A DNA stretch of 64,000 bases from Apostichopus japonicus (lineage: Eukaryota; Echinodermata; Holothuroidea; Aspidochirotida; Stichopodidae): the NCBI RefSeq assembly GCF_037975245.1, contig NC_092576.1, positions 28,197,611-28,261,610 on the forward strand, given 5' to 3'. Positions 12,662 through 24,765 of the stretch are shown in pieces; the first letter of the stretch is position 1, and the number at the start of each line of letters is the position of its first letter. Below the pieces are notes generated by a model, which did not search any database, had not been told where the DNA came from, and was given only the letters and a program-made list of their open reading frames with translations. The position numbers and the translations under genes are program-made.

Positions 12662-12989
12662 AACATCAGCCGCAAGGAATCTCGTTACTTTACAGCCATG
12701 AGTTAATTAAGAGTATTTTTTAATGAATAAAGCAATCATATATATTCCAGGAGTCATTAATGTAATAAATACACTAAATTAAGCTAGTTAATTTAAGTTA
12801 TATAGTCAGTAAACTTTTTGTCACGAATGAGACAATTGTGTATCGTATGGGACATCCTATTGTAATACTGTGTGTGTGTGTTGATTATAGGGACAATATT
12901 GTTAATTGCGTCTATCCTCAATCAGCCCCCCCCCCCAAGATCCATCATCTCACCCCCCTACTCAAATTCCATATCTTGTTTGATATCTA

Positions 12990-14110
12990 GCTGTAAGCCA
13001 GATATACATACAAGTTTGATATGGCCCTATAAAGCCAGATATAACTGGATATACAGTCAATCCAGATATGCAGATAAAATTTTATCTGGCCTGTAAAGCC
13101 AGATATATCTTGATATAATTGTGAGCCAGATATGCATATAAAGTTTGATATGGCCATATAAAGCCAGATATAACTGGATATATATAGAGTCAATCCAGAT
13201 ATGCAGATAAAAATTTATCAGGCCATATAAAGCCAGATATATCTTGATACACTTATAAGCCAGATATACATATCAAGTTCGATATGGCCATATAAAGCCA
13301 GATATAACTGGATATGGAGTCAATCCAGATATACATATAAAGTTTGATATGGCCATATAAAGCCAGATATAACTGGATATACAGTCAATCCAGATATGCA
13401 GATAAAAGTTTATCTGGCCTGTGAAGCCAGATATATCTTGATATAATTTTGAGCCAGATATGCATATAAAGTTTGATATGGCCATATAAAGCCAGATATA
13501 ACTGGATATATATAGAGTCAATCCAGATATGCAGATAAAAATTTATCAGGCCATATAAAGCCAGATATATATTGATATGATTGTAAGCCAGATATGCATA
13601 TAAAGTTTGATATGGCCATATAAAGCTAGACATATCTTGATATACTTGTAAGCCAGATATACATATCAAGTTTGATAGGGCCATATAAAGCCAGTTATAT
13701 CTTGATATAATTGTAAGCCAGATATCCATATAAAGTTTGATATGGCCATATAAAGCCAGATTTATCTTGATATAATTGTAAGCCAGATATGCATATAAAG
13801 TTCGATATTGCCATATAAAGCCAGATATAACTGGATATAGAGTCAATCCAGATAAAATTTTATTTGGCCATATAAAGCCAGATATATCTTGATATAATTG
13901 TAAGTCAGATATGCATATCAAGTTTGATATGGCCATATAAAGCCAGATATCCATAAAAGTTTGATATGGCCATATAAAACCAGATAATCCAGTTATCCAT
14001 ATCAACTTTGATATGGCCATATAAGGCCAGATACAACTGGATATAGAGTCAATCCAGATACGCATATAAAGTTTTATCTGGCCATGCCAGATATAACTGG
14101 ATATATATGT
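12990..14110. repeat. Satellite-like array of GCCAGATAT modules
   Basis: The array is built from three module sizes that each begin GCCAGATAT: about 27 bp, about 38 bp (ending GATATGGCCATATAAA) and about 69 bp (containing GGATAT and AGTCAATCC). They repeat in varying order, with a higher-order recurrence of about 330 bp near 12990-13520. ATATGGCCATAT is a perfect palindrome and recurs throughout. Long minus-strand open frames here are by-products of the periodicity and are not genes. Confidence 0.9.
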
Positions 14111-15594
14111 AAGACTGTATGCTCTTACATAGTATATTTCTATAGAGATTTACATTGCCCTATATTGTGGTACTGCACATACTTCAATGGTAAAGCACTT
14201 ACAGTACACACTAAGTCAAAAGGGGTAAAAATTGGCTACTTGATCTATCTGGTTGCTAGGCAAACACACGGTCTTATATGGAAAAAGGATGACTCAGAGG
14301 GTAAATAAGTGTCAAGCCTGCTTGTGAACAAAGGACATGTGCATTATTACTCTGGGAGTGAGAAAGGAAATGGAGTGTACACATGGTTGGAGTAGCGAGC
14401 AGAAGGATATTTAATAGAAAGGATTGGTACATTAAGAAAAGGTGATGGAGATTCGTAAAAAATAACCTATTGATGTCAGGACATTGGCAAAGTATCTATA
14501 ATGAACTGAACAGTCAGAAATAAGGAAGAAGTTTTTTGAACGGATGGAAACAACCTATTTTGGGACTGAACTTTGATACTGAATGGAACATATATCGTTC
14601 TCCTTAAACTTATTTACTAAAGCAAATTTATTAAATAAAGGCACAGCACAACGTAATTTAGTATCAACCTCTACAGGACCACAGAATAATAAAGAACTCA
14701 ACCTTCAAGTATTACTTTTAAGTGTACAAGTGGTATCGCGCGATGCCAGTTTAAAGTTTAAGTAAGTATACTTTTACAATACAGTGTATACACAAAGACT
14801 CTCGTACAAGTAAAATAACTGTCAGAGCGCGCATGCTAAATTTTTAACAGCGGTAATTTTATGACCATATCAGTCGGATTAGGTATTATACTGCAGATTC
14901 TTAAGTCCAAAATAAGTTGACTTTTACCTCCAATAAAGCCTTGCTTTTTTTAGTCTAATTGTCTGGGTTTTTCGGACACAATTTGAAATTATTTTGAAAT
15001 CTCTTTTAAGTTGGAAGCATTGTGAGTCACAAATAAAACTGTGTGTCACAAAAAAGTTATGTACACAATTGGGTTTGAAATATTCTGGAAGAAAAGTAAT
15101 CCCAACTTTACATGTCTTCGTCATTATTTTGAGAATTGTGTTGATGAAAAAGCTCGAAGATCTTGCAGAGACTGAAGACAGCCTAGAGACGGCAGAGTGA
15201 TGGGCATTTTGTCATGAAGCAGGCTTTCAAGTGCCAATTTATTCTTGGAACATTTTATCATGCCAGGATATTTATTCTCTTAACCAAGTATTTTTATTCT
15301 GACGGTCATATTGCCTTAATAATTATTTGAACAGAAGACCCCTTTTTAGTATTAGTTTGTTATTTATAAAGGCTTGGACATACTGTGGGTAAGGTGAAAG
15401 AAGAAAAAACAAAATACTTGCTGATGGATCAAACAGGAAATGTAATTAATGGCCAGATAATTAAGAAGTAAATAAAAAGTTGCTTTATCTGAGCCATATA
15501 TTGCCTTTATTTGGTTCAAATTATATTTCTTTACATCGCCAGATGAATTCTTGCACAGATGTAGCCATTTTTTTAGTTAGTTCAATCTGGATTT
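14111..15594. other. Unique spacer between the two arrays
   Basis: This 1.5 kb has no match elsewhere in the window and no gene I can support. It contains several short open frames on both strands without motifs, and no tRNA-like or TIR-like structure is evident. Confidence 0.5.
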
Positions 15595-15599
15595 ATCAT

Positions 15600-16030
15600 A
15601 AAATGGGACAGTAATGGATTTGCCAAGGGCAATATATGGATGTGGCATATATGAGCCAGATATGGATTTGCCATAAATGGGCCAGATATGGATTTCTAAT
15701 TAATGGGTCAGATATGGATGTGCCATATATGGGCCAGATATGGATTTGCCACACATGAGCCAAATATGGATTTCTCAAATATGGATTTGCCATATATGGG
15801 CCAGATATGGATTTGCCATATATTAGCCACATATGGATCTGCTATATGTGGGTCACATGTGGATTTGCCATATATGGGCTAGATATGGATTTGCCATGTA
15901 TGGGCCAGATTTGGACTTTATCTAATATCAAGTTATATCTGCCCAATTCTTGTTATGGCCATATATATATTTCACATATGGCACAGATATCGGCCAAATA
16001 CAAATTGCCATAACTGGGCCATATCTGGAT
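15600..16030. repeat. 26-bp tandem repeat array
   Basis: Units of about 26 bp with the core GATATGGATTTGCCATAT followed by ATGGGCCA repeat roughly a dozen times with point changes, best preserved at 15650-15910. The ATATGG and GGCC motifs resemble those in the 12990-14110 array and the 6830-7380 element, although the unit length differs. Confidence 0.88.
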
Positions 16031-16351
16031 TTTGAGTAAGGGCCACCATCAGCAGCCATAAACAATTTATGGAAAATAAACCAAGCAAAGTTAGAAATTT
16101 CCTTATATGTCTTATTTTCCTTCTCTGCAAGACTTTTACTACCTGTAAAGCTTAAAATTGAATTCATAACGGTATCTATTCAATTAAAATACACGACAAG
16201 ATTGGCAAACCAATGCACAATAATCTTGTACCAGCCTATCAATTGTTTTCTTTGTTGGTGACTACTTGTCCTTCACTCTCTCTGTAAATGCTGACTACCA
16301 AGTGAGAGGCAGCAGGTCCCATTTTTAAAGTCTTTCGATTCTAATTAGTCT

Positions 16352-16416
16352 AAAGATTCGACACTGGGCCTCTTGGCTGGAATGTGGAAGCTATTACCCA
16401 CTGAGCTAACCAAACT
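16352..16416 (-). mobile_element. tRNA-derived SINE head (copy 2)
   Basis: On the minus strand it reads GGTTAGCTCAGTGGGTAAT (box A-like D-arm) and, about 35 nt later, GTGTCGAATC (box B-like T-arm). The acceptor stem does not pair and no anticodon loop is convincing, so it is a tRNA-derived SINE relic rather than a tRNA gene. The SINE body probably continues toward lower coordinates. Confidence 0.6.
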
Positions 16417-16475
16417 TAGATGAATGGTAACAAAAAACGGCTGTTCTGTGTTGGGTCTACCTTTATGTTGCCAAT

Positions 16476-16840
16476 GCATTAATTGCAACTAATTTTCCAA
16501 CCACATTGTTTTGCACTGATTTATTAATTTCAAGTTGACAATAAACAGTATATTGTATACAAAGTTTAAAAGAACTAAGGCATCAGCCTATGTTGGAGTT
16601 TTCTGGACCTTTCCAAAGCTGAAGTGCAGGTTCCAAATTGTCGAACAGTGTGTCCCACCAATAGCAACTTATTTCCCAAACCACATTTTTTCACTGATTT
16701 GTTAATTTAAAGTTTACAACAGTTCAACAATACAACAGTTCAAAGAAAATAATGTATCGGCCTATGTTGAAGTTTTCCGGCCCTTTTTAAAGCTGTAGTG
16801 CGGGTTCCAACTTGTCAAAACTGTTTGTGCCAGAAATAGT
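16476..16840. repeat. Tandem duplication of ~185 bp within unit copy 2
   Basis: Blocks 16476-16660 and 16661-16840 are diverged tandem copies, both containing CACTGATTT and GGTTCCAA-type landmarks. Unit copy 3 has one block (about 21430-21612). Confidence 0.8.
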
Positions 16841-19052
16841 CCTAAAAGAAAAAAGAGATATAACACCGCCGACCGTAAATCAAATGACACGTACAATACA
16901 GTGTTAATTTGCAAATTCAACAATACACTGATTCATAATGATGGGATTCGAAGTGAAGCTTTCACCAGACTGCACAAACAAAGATGGTAAGGCCAGTTGT
17001 GTTGCTACAGGGATTTGGAATAATTTCAGAGGGTGCGCAGTACATGGACCTGTACAATATATATGTTGTTATGTAAACTCCAAAGTCGAAACGATAATGA
17101 CTCATTAATGGAACAGAAATCATTTCACAACATGAGTATAAGAGATATCTTTATCTAGACTGAGTTAGTATCTTCTTTAAAGTCCAAACTCACTACTAGA
17201 TAAGTCGATTGAGCAATTTGTGCTGTACGATAAATAAGATTACATGGTTGCTGCGTTCTTTCCCGGGTACAGATATTAGCTATTGTCGAGGAAATTAAAA
17301 CAGCAAATTCTTCCAAAAGGTATCAATATTTATCAATTTGTAAATATATCATATAACATTAATCGTCGTAGTTTATTTAAATCCTTTGTTAATCCAATTC
17401 TTCGCAGAATTGATTAGGTCTTAGTTACAATAATAGCTTTTTTATTGTATTTTTACACAATTTTTCTTAGTTTCGCCTCAGCCTTGACTATGTTTTAGAA
17501 ACAGTGGTAAAAAAGGTGCATTATGAGCTTTTTGTTGCCATTTTGTTGACTTAAATTTAATATAATCACCTCATGAATAAAGAATTTGTACTTGTTCTGC
17601 AATGATCATAATAATATTTATAATAGTAATAACATTTAAGGAGAGGAATCATGAGGAATACAAATGCTAAATGCAGTGACGATATTTAGTGCAATCGTGC
17701 ATGACATTCCGTCATAAACGTTAAGGTTCCATATTCCAATTTGCTTTCATGCACCGAATACTTGTAACTAACAAGCGCTTTCGTGAAGGTTATAAATAAT
17801 CCATCTTTTACATTTTGCAGCTGCCATGAGGAGTCTATAGAGAACCTTGTTCTTTCGTAATGTTATGTGGTCCATTCTTCCACTTTGGATGTTGAACAAA
17901 ACGTTTTTTAATTGCATTGTTTGCTTTTACGAAATTAATTTTTCTGGGGTTGTAATGAGATTGCACTTATGAAATAGTAATTTCAAATTTCGAAAATTAT
18001 TTGTGGAAAAAAAGTAAAAGTCATATATCTGATAACTCAGTTAAAGATCACATTTGTATCGAAAATTGAAATCAGCAAACGTTTTTATTTCTTTATTCAA
18101 ATTTAAAGTTTTGATTGTTTCTTTGCTATTTTCCTTACACTACGCTTTACTAATTGAAGCCTATTTATTATTGAACTCTGTACAAAAATTTACAGAAAAT
18201 ATGGTAATTTTGAGTCTTCTTTTAAGCGATTCAGTGTGCTGCTGTACTTGGAACCTATTGAAAAATGTTCAACTTATTTCCTTGTAGCCATCAATAAGGA
18301 ATACTAGATTAATAAAGTTCAAATTCGCCTATGTCTCTCCCTTTACCTACGTTTCCAATATTGGATAGTATATGTTATAAATAATCCCTCCAGGCCCTCA
18401 GCCGGGGCGGTACACTGACATGATATCAATTATGTTGAATTCCCCTCAAACTACATGTTAGAGCTTTAAAAGTGCATAAGGAGAACAAGAAGTAAATACA
18501 AAGTCCCGAAGATCCACACCAGGACTTGTAATGAATTTCAAAGAACTGTAACTCCTGATAGAATGAAGTAGCACCGAATGAAACAACTTTCAATGTAAAC
18601 TCATTTCCAACTTATGATCCTCATAAGTTTGTGTTATATACCATTCCAGTAACAGGAATTTTAAAATTAAGGAAAATTCTCGAGTAAGAAATCGAGATTT
18701 TTAGCCGATAAAGTCGAACTGTCATCAATTGGTACAAAGCCAAAATTCAAACAAGTTAGTCGAAATTGAAAGTTGAAATAAAGCTGACGATATTGATCTT
18801 TTTCTTAAATTGTGAATCAGTAATTAAACCGTGCGTTCTGTCAACTATATAGACGACCATAAACTTACTGTTTGGACTAATCCACAACCATTGTTCTGTC
18901 GCAAGCTTTCTACGCTCAACTTTCCGAAAAATATCGAAATATATACTCTAGGAATTCAATCACGTTATATTGAAAGGAACTATGTCCTATCATTGGTAAA
19001 GGTAAAGCGATGTGTTTTGCGGGCTTAATAATGGTGAAATGTGTTCTTCCTC

Positions 19053-19060
19053 ACTATAAA
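19053..19060 (+). promoter_or_regulatory. Possible TATA box of fucosyltransferase copy 2
   Basis: CTATAAAT lies about 230 bp upstream of the start codon and is conserved at 24535-24542 before copy 3. A polypyrimidine/TTTCAG site at about 19243-19250 could instead be an intron acceptor in a 5' leader. Neither is proven. Confidence 0.3.
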
Positions 19061-19284
19061 TATTTTGTTTGATTTTCTTTACACCTTAGAATATCGCACT
19101 ACTGAAAACTAACAAAGAATCAACGATAAGAACATCGAAGAGCAAATCTAATTTGTTAACCTTCATTGGTTCGACAATTTTTGATGAGGGGTTAATGAAC
19201 GTGAGTCATCGGCATATTTAAATTTCAGTTGACATTACGAATTTTCAGAAGTTGTTGTGAACTTCTCACCACATTTCTCTCATC

Positions 19285-20652
19285 ATGAAGTGTTTGAGAA
19301 TTAACCGACGTAAATGTACTTGCATACTCATCATATCTGCTGCATTATCGATCTATGCTTTATTTACACTGGAGACGAAAATCGATAGGTCAACGCTACG
19401 TCAACCATGGAATCTCATGGCGCGAGCACAGCTAAGTAACAATACTAAGTTGCTTTCGTCCGACGGTAATCGAATGCCTACAGCCGACAGGAAATATTGC
19501 AATAACACTATTTTTACACAATCAGAGAAGACATCAAAACGTCATGATGACATTATTGAAGCAAAAGTTGATTATCGCGTGGAAGCTTTTCCCTCCGAGG
19601 GGCACTGGACAAACAAACTACAACTACCAAAGTTGATCTCTTGCGGAGGTAGACAACCCAGGTCAGTCTTAATTGAGCAAGCAAGTCACTGGACAAATAA
19701 CACTCAAAAAGCAGACATACTTATATTTTCTGGGGCTATCAATTGCGAGGACATCTGGTTGGAACTGGAAAGTAAACGACAACCTAATCAGATTTGGGTG
19801 TTCACAACAGAAGAGAGTCCTTTCACTTCCAGGGATTCAGTGCCTCCTCCAAAAGTCAGCCATATTCATTTTAACATCACTTCAACATATCACCCAAAAG
19901 CAGATATTATTTTACCATATGGGAGATTTTTTCCCTTCAGCAAAAGGGGAAAACGCGAAGTTAGATCAAATTTTAATCAGAAGAAAGGCTTAATGGCCTG
20001 GATTTCTAGTCACTGTTCAACCGAAATGTGGAGAAGGTACGACGCTGTGCACGATCTTTCTGGTTACATTCCAATTGATATGTTTGGAGCGTGCGGTGAA
20101 CTTTCTTGTCCAAGACGTCGAGGAATTAATTGCGCGAAGGTTTTTGCCCGTTACAAATTTATTGTAGCATTCGAAAATAGTTGTTGTGGAGGTTACATAA
20201 CTGAAAAATTTTGGTTTACTGTTACCCGTTACAATGCTATTCCTGTTGTCATAGGTCCTCCAAAGATGGACTACGAACAGCTTGTTCCACCTAATTCATT
20301 TATTCATGCCGACGATTTCAGTTCTATGAAAGATTTAGCGGAATATATTCTCCGGGTATCACAAGATCAGGCCCTTTATGACTCATACTTTAAATGGAAG
20401 ACAATTGGTAAAGCTGTGAATAATTGTATTGTAGATATTCTTGCATTTACGAATGTTGGAATGTGTAGATTAATCGATTTCATACGAGAAAAACAACATG
20501 AACTACCGAAGCAGCCATTCGATCCATACGGTCCCAATTGGATGGGAGGATGTAATGAATGTGGAGAGCGGAACTGGGTTAAAGAGTATTCAACTTTCAG
20601 GTACTACAATGAAGAAATTGATGACAGATACAATTTTACATACTTCAACTGA
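19285..20652 (+). CDS. Alpha-1,3-fucosyltransferase (GT10 family), intact copy 2
   Basis: This is a single-exon 455-residue GT10 enzyme. The family transfers fucose from GDP-fucose to GlcNAc or related acceptors on glycans in the Golgi. The layout is that of a type II Golgi protein: a basic tail (residues 1-11), one membrane anchor (about 12-28), a stem with NxT sites (N52, N73) and then the catalytic domain. The N-lobe has KADILIFSG (142-150) and WVFTTEESP (171-179). The C-lobe carries the family signature KFIVAFENS (291-299), YITEKFW (304-310) and PVVIGPP (320-326), then VPPNSFIHADDF. Further NxT/S sites are N138, N197 and N450. The length is normal for an invertebrate member. The start is the first Met, directly before the basic tail. 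AATAAA is at 20762-20767. The acceptor and linkage cannot be read from sequence. If the host is a sea cucumber, sulfated fucan or fucosylated chondroitin biosynthesis is a possible role, but that is inference. Confidence 0.93.
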   Translation: MKCLRINRRKCTCILIISAALSIYALFTLETKIDRSTLRQPWNLMARAQLSNNTKLLSSDGNRMPTADRKYCNNTIFTQSEKTSKRHDDIIEAKVDYRVEAFPSEGHWTNKLQLPKLISCGGRQPRSVLIEQASHWTNNTQKADILIFSGAINCEDIWLELESKRQPNQIWVFTTEESPFTSRDSVPPPKVSHIHFNITSTYHPKADIILPYGRFFPFSKRGKREVRSNFNQKKGLMAWISSHCSTEMWRRYDAVHDLSGYIPIDMFGACGELSCPRRRGINCAKVFARYKFIVAFENSCCGGYITEKFWFTVTRYNAIPVVIGPPKMDYEQLVPPNSFIHADDFSSMKDLAEYILRVSQDQALYDSYFKWKTIGKAVNNCIVDILAFTNVGMCRLIDFIREKQHELPKQPFDPYGPNWMGGCNECGERNWVKEYSTFRYYNEEIDDRYNFTYFN

Positions 20653-21297
20653 AACATCTGCCGCAAGGAATCTCGTTACTTTACAGCCATGAGTTAATTA
20701 AGAGTATTTTTTAATGAATACTTTCAAAAGCAATCATATATATTCCAGGATTCATTAATGTAATAAATACACTAAATTAAGCTATTTAATTTAAGTTATA
20801 TAGTCAGTAAATGTTTTTTCACGAATGAGACAATTGTGTATTGTATTGGACATCCTATTGTGTGTGTTGATTATAGGGACAATATTGTTAATTGTGTCTA
20901 TCCCCAATCAGCCCCCTACCATGATCCCTCCTCTGAATTACCCCAGCATAACCAGCCATGAACAATTTATGGAAAAAAAGCAAAGTTAGAAATTTCAAAT
21001 TTGTCTAGAACAACAATATCTACAAAAAACGCATTTGAATCCAATTCATTCATGTCAGTTATATGTCTTTTTTTACTTCTCTGCAAGTTTTTGAGCTACC
21101 TACCTGTAAAGCTTAAAATTGAATTCATTACGGTATCTATTCAATTAAAATACACGACAAGATTGGCAAACCAATGCACAATAACCTTGTACTAGCCTAT
21201 CAATTGTTTTCTTTGTTGGTGACTACATGTCCCTCACTCTCTCTGTAAATGCTGACTACCAAGTGAGAGGCAGCAGGTCCCATTTTTTTAAGTATTC

Positions 21298-21362
21298 CAA
21301 GATTTGACACTGGGCCTCCTGGCTGGAATGTGGAAGCTCTTACCCACTGAGCTAACCAAACT
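21298..21362 (-). mobile_element. tRNA-derived SINE head (copy 3)
   Basis: This is the counterpart of the copy 2 relic. The minus strand reads GGTTAGCTCAGTGGGTAAGA, then GTGTCAAATC. The D-arm pairs better than in copy 2, but the T-arm box B has lost its CG. Confidence 0.6.
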
Positions 21363-23822
21363 TAGATGAATGGTAACCAAAAAAAAAACGGCTGCTCTGT
21401 GTTGGGTCTACCTTTATGTTGCCAAGGCCATAATTGCAATTAATTTCCCAACCTCATTGTTTTGCACTGATTTATTACTTTTAAGTTGACAATAAACAGT
21501 ATCTTGTATACAAATTTTAAAAGAACTAAGGCATCAGCCTATGTTGGGGTTTCCTGGACCTTTTCAAAGCTGTAGTGCGGGTTCCAACTTGTCAAAACTG
21601 TTTGTGCCAGAAATACAGTAACATGAAAGAATGAAGAGAAAAAATTACGCCGTCCCTAAATCAAATGACACGTACAATACAATGTTAATTAGCAAATTCA
21701 ACCATAGACGGATTCATAACGATGGGATTCGAAGTGAAGCTTTCACTAGAGTGCACAAACAAAGATGGTTAGGCCAGTGTGTTGCTACAGGGATTTGGCA
21801 TACTTTCAGAGGGTGCGTAGTAAATGGACCTGTACAATATATGTTATTATGTAAACTCCAAAGTCGAAAAGATAATGACTCATTAATGGAACAGAAATCA
21901 TTCCACAACATGAGTACTAGATATATCGTTATCGAGATTTATTAGTTAATAGCCTCCCTAAATAATCAGAATTAAAGTCCAAATTCACTGCTAGATAAGT
22001 CGATTGAGCAATTTATGCTGTACGATAAATAAGAATACATGGTTGCTGCGTTCTTTCCCAGGTACACATATTTGCTATTGTGGAGGAAATTAAAACAGCA
22101 AATTCTTCTAAAAGGTATCAATCTTCAACAATTTGTTAATATGTTATATAACTTTAATCGTCGTTTTATGTTCAATTTCATTTGTAAATCCTATGCTTCA
22201 CAGGATTGATAAGGTCTAAGTTACAATAATAGCTTTGATGTTGTATTTTTACAGAAGTTTTCTTAGTTTCGCCTCAGCTTTGACTATGTTTCAGAAACAG
22301 TGGCAAAGAAATGTGAATTATGAGCTTTTTTTTACTACTTGGTTGAATGAAATATAATATTATCAACACATGAATAAAGAATTCGTACTTGTTCTGCAAT
22401 GATAATAATTATATATAAAATAGTTATAACGTTAGAGAAGGGGTATAAAGAGGAATAACAATTTGAAATGCGGTGATGATACTTAGTGCAATCGTTTTTC
22501 TTAGTGCATAACAATCCGTCATAGACGTTAAGGTTCTATATTTCCAATTTGCTTTCATGCACCGAATACTTGAAACTAACAAGCCCTTTTGTGAAGGTTA
22601 TAGATAATCCCATTTTTACCTTTTGCAGCTGCCATGGGGAGTCTATAGAGAACCTCGTTTTTTTCGTAATGTTATTAGGTCCATTTGTTCACTTTGGATG
22701 TTTGAACAAACCCTTTTTTTAATTTAATTTTGATTTTACAAAATTTAATATTACTGAGAATATAATAGAATTGTTAAACATCTCCCTACATTCTTTATTG
22801 GAAGTACAGGATATTCTATTATCAAATTCAAAGCAAAATGAGAAGACTGTGAGGAGATTGCGCCTATGAAATAGTTAGTAATTTCAAATTTCGAAAATTG
22901 TTTGTGGGAAAAAAGTAAAAGTCATTAATCTGATAACTCAGTTAAAGTTCATTTTTGTATAAAAAAAATTGAAACCCGCATTTTTTTATTTCTTTAATCG
23001 AGTTTAAAGTTTCGGTTGTTTCTTTGCTATTTTCCTTACACCACGCAATACTAATTGATACCTATTCATACTTGAACTCTGTACTATTTGCCTAAAATTA
23101 CTTGACTTTGATGAAGATGTAATCGTGGTGAGGGCAATAATCATAGTGACGACGAACAATTGCGGTGACGATGTCGTTTGACGCTGACGATGACGTTGAC
23201 GATGATGACCATGATTATTATTAGTATTATTGATATACAATTAAAAAACTGATAGATGTGGTACACTAAATTTACAGAAAATTTGGTAATTTGTCTTGCT
23301 TTAAAGAGATGCAATGTGGTGCTGTACTTTTGAACCTATTGAAAATGTTCAACTCTTCTTCTTCTTTTTTTGCCATCAATGAACGTATTAGATTAATAAA
23401 ACTCCAAACAAAAACAAGAATACAAAATGTTCGCCTATGTGTCACCCATTTATCTACGTTTCCAATACTGGATAATATTAGGTTAAAAATAATCTCCGAT
23501 TATGTTGAATTCCTCTCAAAATTTATGTTTGAGCTTTATAAGCGCATAAAGAGAACAAGAAATAAATACAAAGTCCCTAATATCCACACCAGGGCTTGAA
23601 ATAAATTCCAAAGAACTGTTACTCCTGATAGAATGAAGTAGCACCAAATGAAACCAACTTTTAATGTAAACTCATTTCAAACTTATGATCCTCATGAGAA
23701 AATTTCTCGAGTAGGAAATCAAGATTTTGAGCCGCTAAAGTCGAAATGTCGTCAATTGGTACAAAGCTAAAATTCGAACAAATAAGTCGACATTAAAAGT
23801 TCAAATAAAGCTGACGAGATTG

Positions 23823-24245
23823 CTGCTGCTGCTATTGCTGTTTTGCCATAGTCCTCAAAGAACCGTCGGCATTCTCTTGTGTTATACAAGAGAATTATAG
23901 ACTAATAATCCGCTGGGACGTCCCTCCGCTACGGATGCAGCTGGCCGGAACATACTATCATGTACAACCGCCCTTTACTACACGTACACCTACTGCTGGT
24001 GCTGCTGCATGCCTTCAATACCGTAGGAACATTAGAACAACAACGCCAATTCCGCCATGCAGACTGCTCCCAAACCCAACCCATGGGCCCGCTCCGTTTT
24101 ATGGCGCCGACCAACTAGCCAGTCGCAGTAGGTAATAATGGCTTCTTGTGTGCTTTATATAAGACGTTAGCCTTGGACTGACTAACCCCACACACAGCCA
24201 CCCCACTCTGCCTGGATGCAGTTTAACGTCAGACGCAGGACTTAT
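23823..24245 (-). mobile_element. Retroposon-like insertion with 11-bp target duplication
   Basis: The sequence TGACGAGATTG occurs at 23812-23822 and again at 24246-24256, flanking DNA absent from unit copies 1 and 2. The insert is GC-richer than its surroundings. Read on the minus strand it ends in a short AGC-repeat tail, and just before that holds a perfect 10-bp hairpin (23871-23880 / 23886-23895). A weak box A-like GGCAGAGTGG occurs near its minus-strand 5' end. The tail plus target duplication suggest a SINE or a truncated LINE. I do not recognise the family. Confidence 0.65.
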
Positions 24246-24765
24246 TGACGAGATTGACCTTTTTCTTAACTGAGAATCAGTAATTAAACCTTGTGTTTTG
24301 TCAACTATATAGACGACCATAAGCTTACCGTTTGTACTGATCCATAACCATTGTTCTGTTGCAAGCACACGTCTTGCATGTTCATGCCTTCTACGCTCAA
24401 CTTTCCGAAAAAAATCGAAATATATACTCTACAGATTCTATCAGGTTATATTAAGAGGAACTATGACTTATCATTGGTAAAGTTAAAGCGACGTGTTTTA
24501 CGGGTTTAAAAACGGTGAAATGTGTTCTTCCTCATTATAAATATTTTGTTTGATTTTCTTCACACCTTAGAATATCGCACTACTGGAAACCAACAAAGAA
24601 TCGACGATAAGAACATCGAAGAGCAAATCTAATTTGTTAACCTTCATTGGTTCGACGACTTTTGATGAGGGGTTAATGAACGTGAGTCATCAGCATATTT
24701 ATATGTCTGTTGACCTTACGAATTTTCAGAAGTTGTTGTGAACTTTTCACCACATTTCTCTCATC

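Larger units (their letters stand above)
9640..12960 (+). repeat. Fucosyltransferase tandem unit, copy 1
   Basis: Homology to copy 2 (16040-20943) and copy 3 (20944-26190) begins near the GTTGCTACAGGGAT motif at about 9668 and runs through the 3' flank ending in a C-run near 12925. The unit is rearranged. A palindromic element is inserted at 9793-10060. The part around GGTATCAATCTT is present twice (10060-10229 and 10450-10600). The coding region has lost most of its length. Confidence 0.85.
16040..20943 (+). repeat. Fucosyltransferase tandem unit, copy 2
   Basis: The unit begins at the AAACAATTTATGGAAA motif (about 16060) and runs to the junction with copy 3 near 20943, where the same motif restarts. 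It includes a tRNA-like SINE relic, an internal duplication (16476-16840), about 2.4 kb of AT-rich flank and the intact gene. Copy 3 repeats this order. Confidence 0.88.

Noticed and set aside
12987-14065. Long minus-strand frames rich in Ile, Trp and Tyr
   Set aside because: They follow the periodicity of the GCCAGATAT array and have no start, domain or promoter support.
12990-16030. CRISPR-like array
   Set aside because: Units are tandem without unique spacers, vary in length, and sit in an animal genome.
16352-16416. tRNA gene on the minus strand
   Set aside because: Box A and box B are present, but the acceptor stem and anticodon arm do not form. Two relics lie at the same place in a duplicated unit, which fits a SINE.
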